Part shown: positions 37,810 to 48,985 of the stretch, piece by piece | Layout: each line of letters begins with the position of its first letter | Numbering within the stretch: position 1 is the stretch's first letter | Assembly: GCA_020081605.1 (NCBI GenBank) | Contig: JAHREC010000062.1 | Span: forward strand, 3,963,758-4,027,757 | Direction: 5' to 3' | Source of the DNA: Albifimbria verrucaria | Lineage: Eukaryota > Ascomycota > Sordariomycetes > Hypocreales > Stachybotryaceae | DNA length: 64,000 bases | The notes under the pieces: model-generated | What the model saw: only the letters and a program-made list of their open reading frames with translations | Database searches by the model: none | What the model was told of the DNA's origin: nothing | Program-made: the position numbers and the translations under genes

Positions 37810-38331
37810 GGTGTTGGACTGAATCGAAGCTCAAGCCGCCATACAGACGAACAGACTAGTACCGGGCGGGTGCTGCGTTGAAGGAATAGACAAGTCGGTT
37901 GGTGTATAGGACACAAGGACGAGATGCTACGAGATGATAGGAATAAGAAAAAGGCTAGGGACGATACGAGATATAGGCGCAACGCAAGAGAGGAAAAGGG
38001 CCGAGGTTGATGTGATACTCTGAGACAGTGTCTGGTTGCCCCAATGACGGTGTTCCTCGGTGAGCTGTCGTGTTTGGAAGGTGCCCAGCAACGGCAAGGG
38101 TCCCCTTCCCCACTTTATCGAGCTCGGTGAGACTCGGTGAGAAGGAAGAAGAGCTGCTGGTTTGGACGGTCTGGTAGGTGGTGGATTAGTCTGGTGTGGC
38201 CTGGCGTGGTGTGTGTGGGGAAAAAGCGAGAGCAGAGACAAAATTCCCATCACCGCCTTATCGATCAGAAGCCCCACCATAAAAGTTGTCCCAGAGCAAC
38301 ACTCAACTGTACAACACACACCACAGTCACA
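37810..38331. promoter_or_regulatory. Divergent promoter between the amidase gene and ALB1
   Basis: 520 bp separate the two divergent starts. The ALB1 leader just before 38332 is CA-rich (ACACACCACAGTCACA), as usual for well-expressed fungal genes. No TATA box seen. Confidence 0.45.
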
Positions 38332-38941
38332 ATGGCCAAAAAGCGAGGTAAGTCGATGGCGCGCACTGATATCTACTATTCAAACAAACTGCTTTGCCAG
38401 TCTTCTGCTGAACTACCCACTAACACCTTTCCCAGAACCCTCGAAGCACTCCCGCGCTGCTCGCCGCGCCACCTCGCCGGGCATCGACCTGGACAAGTCG
38501 CTCAAGGACTTGAAGCCGCCGTCTCGCAGCTCCGCTCCCAGACCCTCGGTCCTTGCCGCTCACCAATCCGCTGGCATCCACAAGAAGGCCCGTCGCGGCC
38601 GTCAGCTGTCCGCCAAGGCCCGCCGCCGCCACGAGAAGGGCATCGAGATGGCCGAGGCCGTGATCGAGCGCACGGGACAAAAGGTCAAGCGCAGCGTCGG
38701 CCACCAGCGCGTCATCAAGGAGCGCAGCAAGGCTTGGGACAAGGTCAACAAGGATGTCGATGTGGACGCCCCTGGCGCCGACGATGACGACGAGGAGGAT
38801 GCCAAGAGCGGAGACGACAAGGCTTGGGAGACGGATGAAGAGATGGACGGCGATGCCGATGCGGCTGCTTCTAAGAAGGACGTATCCACGACGGCTGCGG
38901 CTCCTAAGACAACCGACTCGGATGACGACGAGATCCTTTGA
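38332..38941 (+). CDS. ALB1: Alb1, pre-60S ribosome shuttling factor
   Basis: Exon 1 is only 16 nt (38332-38347, MAKKR plus one base), then an intron 38348-38435 (GTAAGT, CTAAC, CAG) and exon 2 38436-38941. The product is 173 residues. It opens with SKHSRAARRATSPGIDLDKSLKD, a classic Alb1 start (positions about 8-30), followed by a strongly basic middle (KKARRGRQLSAKARRRHEKG) and an Asp/Glu-rich tail. Alb1 is the small partner of Arx1 on the maturing 60S subunit and shuttles between nucleus and cytosol. The tiny first exon is a frequent feature of ribosome-biogenesis genes in filamentous fungi. Frame intact. Confidence 0.88.
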
Positions 38942-39205
38942 GGGAACGACGACTTTTGCTTGTTTTGTTTGGCGTTCGGTGGAAAAGATAGAATGGTGCG
39001 CGGCTGATGTGACTGGTTTAATTGGCAGATCAATATATGACCGTAACGAGCTCCATATCAACATATATAATACACATGGCTGTATCGCACCCATCTATAC
39101 ATTGCGTTTCTTCCACGTTGAATATCCTTCCACATGCTCCTCGAGAACTATCGTACACCGCATTGCGTCGCCTCAAAGTATCCTGACATGGATGCACCCT
39201 GAAGT

Positions 39206-40030
39206 TTATTCCTTCTTCTTGCCTTCCAGGTACAGCTTCATGGTGGCCCCAGGGTTGCCTGTCGCGGGTTTGGTCTCCTTCGCACCCTGAGCCTCGAAGC
39301 CCTCACGCACCTTAGCAAGCACCTCCTTGATCTCCTCGGTCGAGGCATCGCGGCCGCGCTTTTTCTTGCCAATCGCCAGCTCGACCTTGTAGCCCTTGTC
39401 CAGGAAGGCGCCCATCTGGCGGATCTTGGTGGCCAGGTCGTTCTCGCCGATGGTCCACGTGATCTCGACCTCCTTGAGCTTGGCCTTGTTGGCCTTGTCG
39501 GCGCGCTTACGCTCCTTGACCTGGCGCTGGCGTTCGTATTCCTCGCGCTTGTTGACGATCTTGCAGAGGGCGTACTGTGGCGGTCGGTTCTCGCCGGCGG
39601 GGATGTAGGGCTGGATCATGCGCAGGGACTCGTCAGGTTCGAGCTTGGAGAGAACGTAGCGCGTCTGAAGGGGACCTTCGGTGGTGCCGTGCTCGAGAAC
39701 CATGATGCGAGGGTCGGTGATTTCATGGTCCTGGGGTGGGCGATCACGTCCCGATTTCTTGATGCGCTCCTGGGTGGTCCATCGCGTGTCCACTCCGTCT
39801 TCGTTAGCTCCAGTCTCTCCGCCTTGTGCGGGTTTCTGCGACTTTCGGCGAGGCGTGGCGAAGCCTCGAATGGACAGCAGGCTGGTGCTTCGTGGCAGGG
39901 AGGCAGCTGAGTGTTGGAGCAGGGGAAGCAGTTGCCTGGCCAGGAATTGAGCTTCAGACCGCTCGGCAGGGGAGATGAAGACGCGGTACAGCGCGTGGCG
40001 AGAGTTGAAGAGACATTGCGTGCCTCTCAT
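39206..40030 (-). CDS. Mitochondrial translation initiation factor IF-3
   Basis: 274 residues, a single exon with an intact frame. The N-terminal 70 residues are Arg/Ser/Leu-rich (RHALYRVF, LPLLQHSAASLPRSTSLLSIRGF), as in a mitochondrial presequence. The IF3 body follows: DPRIMVLEHG, IVNKREEYERQRQVKE (the N-domain to linker helix), then KEVEITWTIGENDLATKIRQM and FLDKGYKVELAIGKKKRGR, which is the RNA-binding C-domain. It prevents premature joining of mitochondrial ribosomal subunits. The C-domain motif is unambiguous. Confidence 0.9.
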   Translation of the reverse strand: MRGTQCLFNSRHALYRVFISPAERSEAQFLARQLLPLLQHSAASLPRSTSLLSIRGFATPRRKSQKPAQGGETGANEDGVDTRWTTQERIKKSGRDRPPQDHEITDPRIMVLEHGTTEGPLQTRYVLSKLEPDESLRMIQPYIPAGENRPPQYALCKIVNKREEYERQRQVKERKRADKANKAKLKEVEITWTIGENDLATKIRQMGAFLDKGYKVELAIGKKKRGRDASTEEIKEVLAKVREGFEAQGAKETKPATGNPGATMKLYLEGKKKE

Positions 40031-40698
40031 GGTGATGGCGGGTGGCGGATCAGCCAGATGCGGTCGAAAGTTGAAGCTGTAGGATTGGACGGATGCTGTG
40101 CTGTAGGTGTTGAGTCCAGGTTTGCACTGACATCAAAATTGGAGCGACATCGCGTGACCCACACGCTGGCTTTTTCGACGTCACAGGCTGCTGCTGCTAC
40201 TGCTGCTGCGCTAGGCGACTTGCAACACCAAATTGAACTCACTCCCTCAATATTGCCTCAGCAATTGGCTTGGAAACATAATGCCTTCATTATGGCAAGC
40301 AACTGTCAATTTGTCTTGTTGTTACAAAGAAAAGTCCGACCAAACCGCATACAGGTTCAGCCATGATGCACTGCCTTTCCCACTAACAGTAAGGCAGAGG
40401 TGAGCCAAGCTGTTCCCAGTAGGAGACGGAGGCCAGCCCAAGTCTCAGCATTGGTCTCTTAACCCAATCTCTGCCATGTTGCAGGTAGTTTAGAGAGCTC
40501 GAAATACCAGGTTGGCTCATAACTCTTACGCCCAAGCATTCTCCTTTACTGGACCATGATCTCCAAGGCATGTGGCCTCTCATGAGCCTCGCTCAGCTAA
40601 TCGTTCGTCCAAATAAATTCTAGACAAAAATCTTAATATCAATTTCAAACTAGCAAGGATCAAAAAGCACAACAGCTCTTCAATATCCTTAACTGCAT
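40031..40698. other. Intergenic, contains a short GCT-type repeat
   Basis: A (CTG)n-like stretch near 40187-40210, then AT-rich sequence. No gene recognised. Confidence 0.45.
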
Positions 40699-41384
40699 TC
40701 ACTGTGGTGCTGCCTCCTCTTGAGTAACTCGCAGGTCAGCCTGCCGCAACCCAAGCGTCAAACCACAGCGTATCCCAATCGCGAAAGTCCAAACTCGCGG
40801 GTCTATGATAATTCCGGCCTTCTCAAATTCACCCAGTTTGACTTCCAACTCAACCAGAGGAACTTTCCATTCCACTGCGAATTCTCCCTTGTCCAGTCTT
40901 TGCTTGCCCGCCTCGTCACCCTTCTTGTCCTCCGCCTGTAGAAAGATGCCTGTAAGCAGGGCAGCTATGCGCACTGGCTCCGAAGTGAGCAGGGGCTCTT
41001 CGCAATGACCTTGCCGGTCTTGGTTGTTTCCTCTTCCATCTCCCTGACTGCCGCCTGCTCTGCCGTCTCTCCGCCCCGACGACTTATGAAGCCGGCTGGG
41101 AATTCTATCGTGTCTCTCTCGTATTGTGGACGGAACTGCTGTACCAGGATCGTGCACCATTGACCGTCGTCATCTTTGTAGATGTTGGGCATTAAGGTCC
41201 CGGCAGGCTCATCGCGAGGGCGATTGATGAGAAAAATGAAGTCGCGCTCTCTTCGTGTCTTTGTCTCGTCTCTGGGATCAATATAAGTGACCGTGGCCAA
41301 TCCTTGGTATTTGCCATGGGAGATTATTTTGTGGCCAAGAATATAGGGCGACTTCGTCTTCAGGATTTCTGTGTCGGTAGACAT
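40699..41384 (-). CDS. Nudix hydrolase, ADP-ribose pyrophosphatase-like, one frame break
   Basis: The start MSTDTEILKTK (41384) is chosen over an upstream Met at 41426. The core reads WCTILVQQFRPQYERDTIEFPAGF, then a Nudix box GFISRRGGETAEQAAVREMEEE, then (after a break) PLLTSEPVRIAALLTG, EFAVEWKVPL and IDPRVWTFAIGIR, a good match to the fungal ADP-ribose/sugar-diphosphate pyrophosphatase fold. The box deviates from GX5EX7REUXEEXGU: the Gly to Glu gap is 7, and the Gly after EE is replaced by Thr (EEETTKTG). The REMEEE metal-binding centre is intact. One base is missing near 40996-41004. It would clear ADP-ribose or related nucleoside diphosphates. Confidence 0.8.
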
Positions 41385-41945
41385 GATGCGTGTAATTGTT
41401 CGGAATAACTTGCTTCTAAAACCCAAGTTTTATTTAATAGAAATAGCCAGAATGTCTTGAATCAAGATACAACGAGGATCCGGATTCACTTAAGTGGGTT
41501 TAAGGATGACTGTGCGCTATGAAGTTGTAAATCACGCATGCACAGTGACCGTGGATGACATAAAACACATTAGCTGCCAAGGCTCTCTTATAATGCTTGA
41601 TGATGGCAGTGCGTCAACACCAGCTATATACGGCTCGGCATTCATTCAAACCATGTATGCACCGATCAGAAAGCCGTAGTGAATGCCTAATTGTGGCCGA
41701 GTAAGCCACGAGTTGCAGTCCGATGGCGTTGGACGCACACAGCCTCCTCTTACCCTGCTAGGCCAGGTAACGCATAGCCAACCCGGATATGTATTTACTC
41801 CAACAACTTGACCTCTTTGGTATATGTTATCATTAAAGGATTAAAACCCGTTCACGCTTTAGCTCTTGCCGTTTAACCATCTCCTCAACAATTGCCCCTA
41901 AACTTCGCGTTTGGCTGCCTTCCTTAGGAATTGCCACAGCGCAGC

Positions 41946-43637
41946 CTATGAGACTATAACCACAGAGTTCGCGTCGTAAAACAACCGGCGAAGTTGCCCT
42001 GTAAAGAATCCAAAGCTCATCTGAACATTTTGCATGGTTTTTGACGACACAACAAAATCCTTGGTAGAATAGCCCCAGAACTTCACTCGCTCGCGATTGC
42101 CCATATAGTCTACTTGCTCCTCAATAAGCGGTTCGACAAAGACACCCAAAACTTCTAAACCCAAAGTCCCTTGCGGTCTCTCCCGAGTTTTCATTAATCG
42201 AAACGATGCATTAGCACTTGATTTGGTCAGTTCAGGCGACAAGCTAATTACGCCCCAACGAAAGATACCGTTTCGATTGGTGCAAACTTCTTTGCTCGTC
42301 CAATCTGCAACCCACGAAGGTAGCATACGTGGGCGTGCCAAAGTAGGAGCTGCTGCATGATGCAGAACATCAAGTCCATTTTCAAAGACTATGATTTGTT
42401 TCGTGGTCTCCACAAGAACATCAACAATATCATTGCCAGACGAATAATTCGGAGTAATGGCATATGCTGGATCTGCCAAACCGAGGAAGGCATAAATTTT
42501 ATCCCTGAGGTCAGAAGTCTTGCAATAGCGTGAATGCGCAAGTAACTGTGTAAAGTCCAAGGAGCCAGCCCACGTGAACTTAGCCTTGACCATGAAGAAC
42601 ATTGTGTCCAATGTTTGGGTATCTGCGTGCTCGATTCTGTTGATGACGCGGCTGAAATTGCGATCCTCCACACCACCAGCCTCGAAACCAGTCAGCTTCA
42701 GGAAGTAGTCTCTGTATATAAGATCATCTTTGTGAAGACTGCAAAGTGAATGTAATACATAGGACAAGTTTTTCCAAGATGCGGACGAGTGCCAGTATAT
42801 GAACAAAGGAGCAGGTGAGACGATGAACTCTTGGAAAACCCATGCTCTGTTCCACCAAGGACTCTGCACAATATCGTAGAAAGCAATCCAACCATTTACA
42901 AATTCCTCGTCTACCACATTTTGGCACATGTATTTAAGCAATCGATGCCAATGATGACGCTCTGGTGGGTCTTTGGAGGTTTTGTTGTCGCTGTTTCTGT
43001 TTTCTGGCAGTTCGACTCGATGTGGTATCAATAATTCTTCAACTAAATCATCATCCACACGTAGTACATGCTCTGATAATCCTAGAAGCCATTCTAGGCC
43101 CTTGGAACTAGACTCGAATGTTGAAAGGCAGATGAGAGTATGTTGGGCAGACTGGTAGATGTCTCTCATAATACCCACCTGATGGGATCGTTCTGATAAG
43201 TCGTACTGGTTAATACAGATCTGATCAACCCATAGCAGAAGCCTTTCCTGTGTAGATCTCTGCTTCCAAGAATGCTGCGCTGATTCTAGAGCATGCTTCA
43301 AATTGGCAAACACAGTACATCTTACTCCATTCACCAGAATCATGTCTGTCTTGTGTGCATCTCCAGCACAGTACGATAGCGCGTAGTACTGGTTTCGGAC
43401 ATCTGCTAGAGGCACCCTGTCTAGCAGTTCGCATTCAATCAAACCGCGACTGTTATCGGGCAATAGCGAAATTAAACGGATTTCGCGCCTAGACGTATCG
43501 AGGATCTTGTATGTTGTTTTCGCATGAAATTCACTGTTTTCGGGAGTACAAAAGACGTCGTGGCCGGGAGGATCTCTGTCAGTTTTTGTAGTAAGCTGCA
43601 CTCCACTCTTGTTTATCGACATAGTGATTGACTCCAA
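41946..43637 (-). CDS. HET-domain protein (3), intact
   Basis: 563 residues, single exon, no break. HET motifs: YYALSYCAGD (first motif, with A-G-D in place of the usual W-G), LLWVDQICINQYD, and WWNRAWVFQEF, then DLRDKIYAFLGLAD, the usual second half of the domain. The C-terminal half is family-variable. The unbroken frame, in a region where other genes are broken, makes this the best candidate for an active HET gene on this side. Fungal HET proteins act in heterokaryon incompatibility. Confidence 0.9.
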   Translation of the reverse strand: MESITMSINKSGVQLTTKTDRDPPGHDVFCTPENSEFHAKTTYKILDTSRREIRLISLLPDNSRGLIECELLDRVPLADVRNQYYALSYCAGDAHKTDMILVNGVRCTVFANLKHALESAQHSWKQRSTQERLLLWVDQICINQYDLSERSHQVGIMRDIYQSAQHTLICLSTFESSSKGLEWLLGLSEHVLRVDDDLVEELLIPHRVELPENRNSDNKTSKDPPERHHWHRLLKYMCQNVVDEEFVNGWIAFYDIVQSPWWNRAWVFQEFIVSPAPLFIYWHSSASWKNLSYVLHSLCSLHKDDLIYRDYFLKLTGFEAGGVEDRNFSRVINRIEHADTQTLDTMFFMVKAKFTWAGSLDFTQLLAHSRYCKTSDLRDKIYAFLGLADPAYAITPNYSSGNDIVDVLVETTKQIIVFENGLDVLHHAAAPTLARPRMLPSWVADWTSKEVCTNRNGIFRWGVISLSPELTKSSANASFRLMKTRERPQGTLGLEVLGVFVEPLIEEQVDYMGNRERVKFWGYSTKDFVVSSKTMQNVQMSFGFFTGQLRRLFYDANSVVIVS

Positions 43638-44483
43638 TAGTTGCGCTGGCTAACGCAGTAGAGTAATTGCATTTTTTCTTGCGATATGTTATTTAGTCAA
43701 AGAATAAAAGACTTGCTAAGTGAGAGGGATTACAGAATGCGCTATTGCTGTGGACGGCGGTACAATGTGGCAGTGAAGAGGCAGTGCAAAATATTGTGCA
43801 GGCCTTAAGAGATGGGGCATAATCCAGTTTGTTAGTTCAGCTTCTATGCTACCTAACCTCGTGGTAAACAAAGAGCCTCGAGATCTATTTAAATTTGTTG
43901 TAGGTGTTTTCGCTCATGAGCAGTCAAAGAGGTATTGTAGTTTGAACCCACCAACTTTGACGAAATCGACGATAAATAAGTAGAAATGATTTTGTAAGTA
44001 CTGGGAAATCTTGTTCAAAACGGCTGATAAAAAAGCACTCCATTAATAATCTATCTTACTCTTGTCAAATGCCGCCTGTACTTGTAGCCAATTACCTGAT
44101 GAACGACCGCCAAGAAGAATTTACATGATGTTGTCCCGTACCCAAAGTTGCAGGCGGCTTGGGAAAGGACTCGACACTCAAGTAACGATATATATCTCGG
44201 TTCTTACCCAGACGTTGGCATCAGCAACGGAAGCGAGAGAAAAGCTACCATCGATGAGGTCCCACTGGTGGAAAAGAAGGCGAGAAACACCGAGTTTTGT
44301 CTCGCAAAGAGCAAAGCTTGGGTAGAGTCAGAAAGACCCGTGTAGGTCAGAGGTGCATGAGTTTGAGTGTGAGACTGACACTACCTCAATCGAAGGCGAG
44401 CCATCAACTGGAGACGTGCTTTAAAGTGCTTTTTGATATGTGATCTCCACTTGCAATTGAGTTGCAAGAAGCCAAGATTACAG
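43638..44483. other. Intergenic, no gene recognised
   Basis: AT-rich promoter side of the HET gene, followed by sequence with only short frames. Confidence 0.45.
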
Positions 44484-46127
44484 TTAAGTGGCATCTTCGG
44501 CTACCATCTGTATACCCTTACTAGACGGAGTGAAATTGATAAGCCACTTATCGTTATTTCTAGGAATAACCTCCACATGTATCTTGTCCTTTGGTGTTGG
44601 TATGGCTGCTGTCATGGGATGAATCTTCTTCGGCTTCAGCCACCTGCCTCCATCAGGCTTCAAGTCGAAGCGTAGTAGCAGGAGAGCTGTTAAAGCCAAA
44701 ACCTCGGTGCTAACAAAATGACGTCCAGGACAAAGCACAGTCCCACCACCAAAAGCGCGAAACGCCGCTGGATTGACCCGTGTAGCGGTAGAATCCTTTA
44801 CAAACCGACGATGATCAAAAGTATTGACTGTTGAGCCCCATAGTGACTCCTCTGTGTGCTGAATTGGAGCAGCAGTCATAACGGCAGCTCCTTTCTTTAA
44901 GAGATATTTACCATTTAGCATGGTATCCTTCATTACCACTCGTGCAGATATGCCAATGTGCTCGTAACGTAACGTCTCTTGCCATGTGGAAAGCAGGATA
45001 GGGCAAGATGACTTGACATTTGCCAAGTCAACAGTACTAACCCCATCTCCGTTTACACGCACAAGCCGTTGAACCTCTGCACGGCAATCGTTCAGGATTC
45101 TGGGATTAGAAAAGACATGATAGACCATCCAGTATGCGCTGGCCATGCTGTTAGTTAGGGTTGCAACCATCTGGCCGATTTCGGTAGCTGCAATATCTCG
45201 ACCTTGTAATCCGTGGTCTAGGTTATGGTTATAGCGGCATTGTACAAGTAGTGAACCTTTCAGGTGACTCTTGGTAGCAAAATATTTCTCAAATGCCGGT
45301 ATGAGAAGTCTCTCCCGTGCGTCAAGACTCTTACGTGCGAGTAGGCTAGGCCAGGCTTGGATCATATGAATCATTATACCTGGCTCAAAATCACTAAAAC
45401 ATTATTTAGCTGATCAACTGATAAGTGACAGATCTCTTGTCAGGATTTAACATACTACCAGGCGTTCTCTAAAGCGGGATCTTGAAATGGGTTATCCGGT
45501 CCATACACAGACTCAGTTGTAGCCATGAATACTTGGTGACGAATCCAGCTAAACAGTTCAACATTATCTGGAGTATTGATTCTTCCCAAAAACCTAGATA
45601 TGTACTGTATTGCTGCGTCGCTGACGGCATCGAGGCCTGGGCCGGGTGACAAAGCAGGGTGAGTTGAAGGCACAAAGGTAGATAGCTACGAATTGCTCTC
45701 AAACATCTTCTCCGAGCCAATAATGGCATTTCCAGCCGGGCCTACGCCCATGACAGTCGCTGCTGCTTGGGCCTCAATCGGTGGAAAGGCAATGCTCTTG
45801 ATCTGACGTTGTACGGATTGGACAAGAGTCAATGAGTTGACGATGTACATGCGCTGCCCTGGCATTCGTAGAGTATAGATGGGAAGATTGTGTTCATCTC
45901 TGTTCACTGCTATCAGTTCTGAGTTCATCGAAAGTAAGGGACAACTAACCTCAACCTCACAAGAAACTGCGTCATACCCTGACCTGTCCAATCAGTGGGC
46001 TGATAAAAGGTAGAGCCGTCGCGATGACAGGTGGCTCTTTGGAGTCTTGTGTGAGATGGAGCAACGTGACAAGAAACAAATATGTCGCTCCCGCAAAGCC
46101 GAGGACTATGACGATTGCTGATGGCAT
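44484..46127 (-). pseudogene. Cytochrome P450 (2), CYP7/CYP8-like, with an in-frame stop
   Basis: The start at 46127 gives a membrane anchor (MPSAIVIVLGFAGATYLFLV) and a hinge ending PFISPLIGQ. Later come EHNLPIYTLRMPGQRMYIVN, a C-helix region, ExxR in ETLRYEH, and the haem loop FRAFGGGTVLCPGRH. The FxGGGxxxCPGRH loop matches CYP7/CYP8-like fungal P450s. Two introns: one after the hinge (borders uncertain) and one near 45395-45457. TAG at 45686-45688 (minus) lies in frame between SNS and LSTFVPS, with the protein sequence continuing on both sides. This cannot be explained by a single missing base. The gene is probably inactive, or the base is miscalled. Confidence 0.7.
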
Positions 46128-47301
46128 TATGCGTCGTGAGAGCCTCAAATGGCGTTGTTCAAAGTTTGGCGATTATGGAGCGAGAGAATTCCAAAGTCTA
46201 ATAGCGAGGCAGGAAGCTGGACGCTGCGGCAAATCCCTCGGTCAGAAAATTGGTGGAAATCTGTTTCGAAATTGACATTATGACTGAGGCCAGTTGCGGC
46301 TGAGCATCGTGGACCAACAACCAACACATAAAGTTGCCAGCCCCAAAAACGTGACCATCTATCACGTTTTTGTATTTCCAGTTCGACTGACACTGGGATC
46401 TACAGAGACAAGGCAAAAGGGAATAGGCGAGACTGGGCCGAATCAATTCTACGCTTTAGCAATCTTCCTATTATGATAGGAGCGTCGAAGGCTAAGCTGC
46501 CTAGTATTCACTATACAAGGTAGATACTGTGGAGGAGGCTATAACATAACTGACGAGTGGTAGCGATGGACTCAAGCGTACGCCTATTGTCGAATTTGCT
46601 AAAAGAAAAAAAAGTTGTTGAGGATGTACTGAGCGGTGTGAACGGGAAGATCTGGAGAAGGCAGATAGCGGGCACGATTAATGTTACCACAAAGGTCGTC
46701 CCAGCAAGCTTCATTGTGAGAATTCTTCTTACACACCCATCCTAGAACTTACTAACTATTCCTAGTAGGATAGCTTACTTGTCTATATGTAGAGAAATAC
46801 TATACAGCCCTTGAATCCTCAGGTTTGATCCCATGTTTCATGGCAACGATCATGAGATCCATATTCACACCGGAAATGTCCAATCCTAACATGTGTACCA
46901 CTTAAATTACACGACTACACCGTTTATGAGCTATTCCAAAGCGTCTGCTTACACAATGCAATTTGGAATTAGCCCGCCTGCTTAGATGGACAGTAACTCC
47001 ATAAAGCAAAAGAAGTGGACCAAAAAAAAAAAAAAAAATATTGAGGAAAAAACATACAACAGCCGGTATTCGCTGGTCGTCACCGAGCCAACTACTAATC
47101 TGCCCTTTACCAGATTCACTAGGGGAGAGCGGACGGGATCCCGTGTTTCCTGGTAAGTATGGTCGTATGTGCCAAGCCTATTTCTCACTCCAGTATATAT
47201 CTTGCTGCAATGCTGATTCTCGTTGCTCGTGGCATGCTTAATGGTAATAGTCCAATTATGTTACATTATGTGTGTATGTTATTAACTAATAATGGGGCTC
47301 G
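46128..47301. other. Intergenic, no gene recognised
   Basis: Short frames only, no motif. The stretch contains an A17 tract at 47022-47038. Confidence 0.45.
47022..47038 (+). repeat. A17 homopolymer tract
   Basis: Seventeen uninterrupted A residues. Could be a microsatellite or, on the minus strand, a T-rich element. It may bear on assembly quality: the true length is uncertain if homopolymers are under-called. Confidence 0.8.
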
Positions 47302-48985
47302 CTAAGAATCTATCCAGTCCTTAAATAAGGGATTAGGGCCTTTCCACTCCCCTTCCTCTAATATTACCTCAACCAGCTCGCCATCCTTCTGAAAGTAACA
47401 CCGGTTTATATCTGAAGCAGGTTTAAGTGGGAGCTCCCCAATATCAGGCAAGTCTCCCCACATTGGCGACGTTATGCAGGCGATATCCGTCCCCTGGTCG
47501 GCTTTTTCAAGGGCCTTGGGGCTGGAAGTCTGCCAACCCTTGTCTTCATCATTAAGTAGAATTTGTTTAATGTCCAACGACTCGTCTTGATACAGTACAT
47601 ATGAATTGACCCAGTCAGTGGGCTCGTCTGTGCTAGTGCGTGCAACTGAAAATGCGGCAAAGGATGCCTCTTCACTAAGTGTGATTTTGGGAAATTTATC
47701 TAACCAGTTAGCAAAATATTTCAGGGACGATAAACTCTCTAGAGACTGCTTGTGATCTTACCTGTACTCCATAAATTCTTGAGAACAGTCAATTTTTCGG
47801 TGTCGCCCGTGTCAAAGTCCTGTGGGTCTGCGCACGGCTCCAGGTTTCCTCCTCATTCTGGTAGAGAAGACCGATCCATCCGCCACTCGAGGCCCAAGTC
47901 GTGTTTGTAGTGATGGGGACGATTGCTAGCTTGGTTTTGGGTTTTGCTCGTAGTGAGAGATTTACAGGCTCCCATCCGTTGCCAGTGTACAAAATAGCTC
48001 CGAGATTTCCCTCGATAGCCTGGAAGAGGGTCAAAGGCCAGTAGGTGGCCAAGCTCCCGCCACTGATGCTCGTGTATTTCTCTTCGTTGATGCTATCGGG
48101 CCAGAAGCCTCCAAGGTTGCCAGTGTTTCCAGTGTTATAGTTGACACCGTTAACCTTGGAAGTCGCATTGAGGTAGAAGAGTTCGAGTTGAGCCTAACCA
48201 TATCAGAGTCAGCTATTGTCCGACAATAATATAACATTGCGCAGCCATTGTGATCAACTTACACCCCAGGTCGAGCCATATGTTTGGGGAAGAACGCTTA
48301 TTGCCAGGGAGATTTGTCCTTGATTCCGTACTGCAAATCCAGCGAACGAGGCTGAGAATACTCGCCATCCTTTAGTTGCGTGTACACGAGGGAGCCTTTG
48401 GTATCGTGAAAGGAGACAAAGATTCTTTGAGGAGAGTTCTGGAGTCGCCACCCAGTTGCTGTAATTGAGGATTTCGGAGCGATGATGGACGACGTTGGTG
48501 ATGGCACAGGAAAGGAAGACTTTTCGTTGACGCAGACGCGGATGGCTGTGGGAAGAAGAGGTGTTGTCGGAGCTATTATCAGGGTTGCCGCCACCGTTGT
48601 TGGCCATCTTGGACCCAAATACTCCTCCTACGACTGCCCCAATAACAATTAAAAGGAGAACAACAGCACCAATCCATTTCCATCTCCGACTATGCGAGGG
48701 CTTCTCATTTTGTGGCGCCTCGCTGGTCGGTTGCAAGCCTTCTGCCCTCAAGGCCCAACCCTGTATCGTAGTTGGCTTCTCGTTTACCTCCAGTCCGTTG
48801 TCGAAAATGTGCCCTCGGGCCTCGTGCCCATACCTTGCGCGCTCCTCGGCGTAAATATCAATCTGCAGGCCGGAATAGGCCAGTTCATTATTGCTCAGTG
48901 GGATCGGCAATGACGAGTACTCTGAGATTGATTTCGAGGCTGAATCTCGCGGTCCTCCCGAAGCCGCCTCCTTGGACGGTGACAT
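47302..48985 (-). CDS. Membrane-anchored fucose-specific-lectin-like beta-propeller, several frame breaks
   Basis: An N-terminal cytosolic segment of about 110 residues precedes one transmembrane helix (WIGAVVLLLIVIGAVVGGVFG), then an Asn/Ser-rich linker and a beta-propeller in the style of fungal fucose lectins. Blades show RIFVSFHDTKGSLVYTQL, ELFYLNATSKVNGVNY, LGGFWPDSINEEKYTSISGGS, ASSGGWIGLLYQN, and the last exon ends with WKGPNPLFKDWIDS. Introns fit near 48195-48262 and 47700-47760. Breaks near 48555-48565, 48307-48309 and 47840-47846; the first may be more than one base. Topology suggests a type II protein with the propeller outside. Sugar specificity is unknown; classical fucose lectins are secreted without an anchor. 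Confidence 0.65.
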
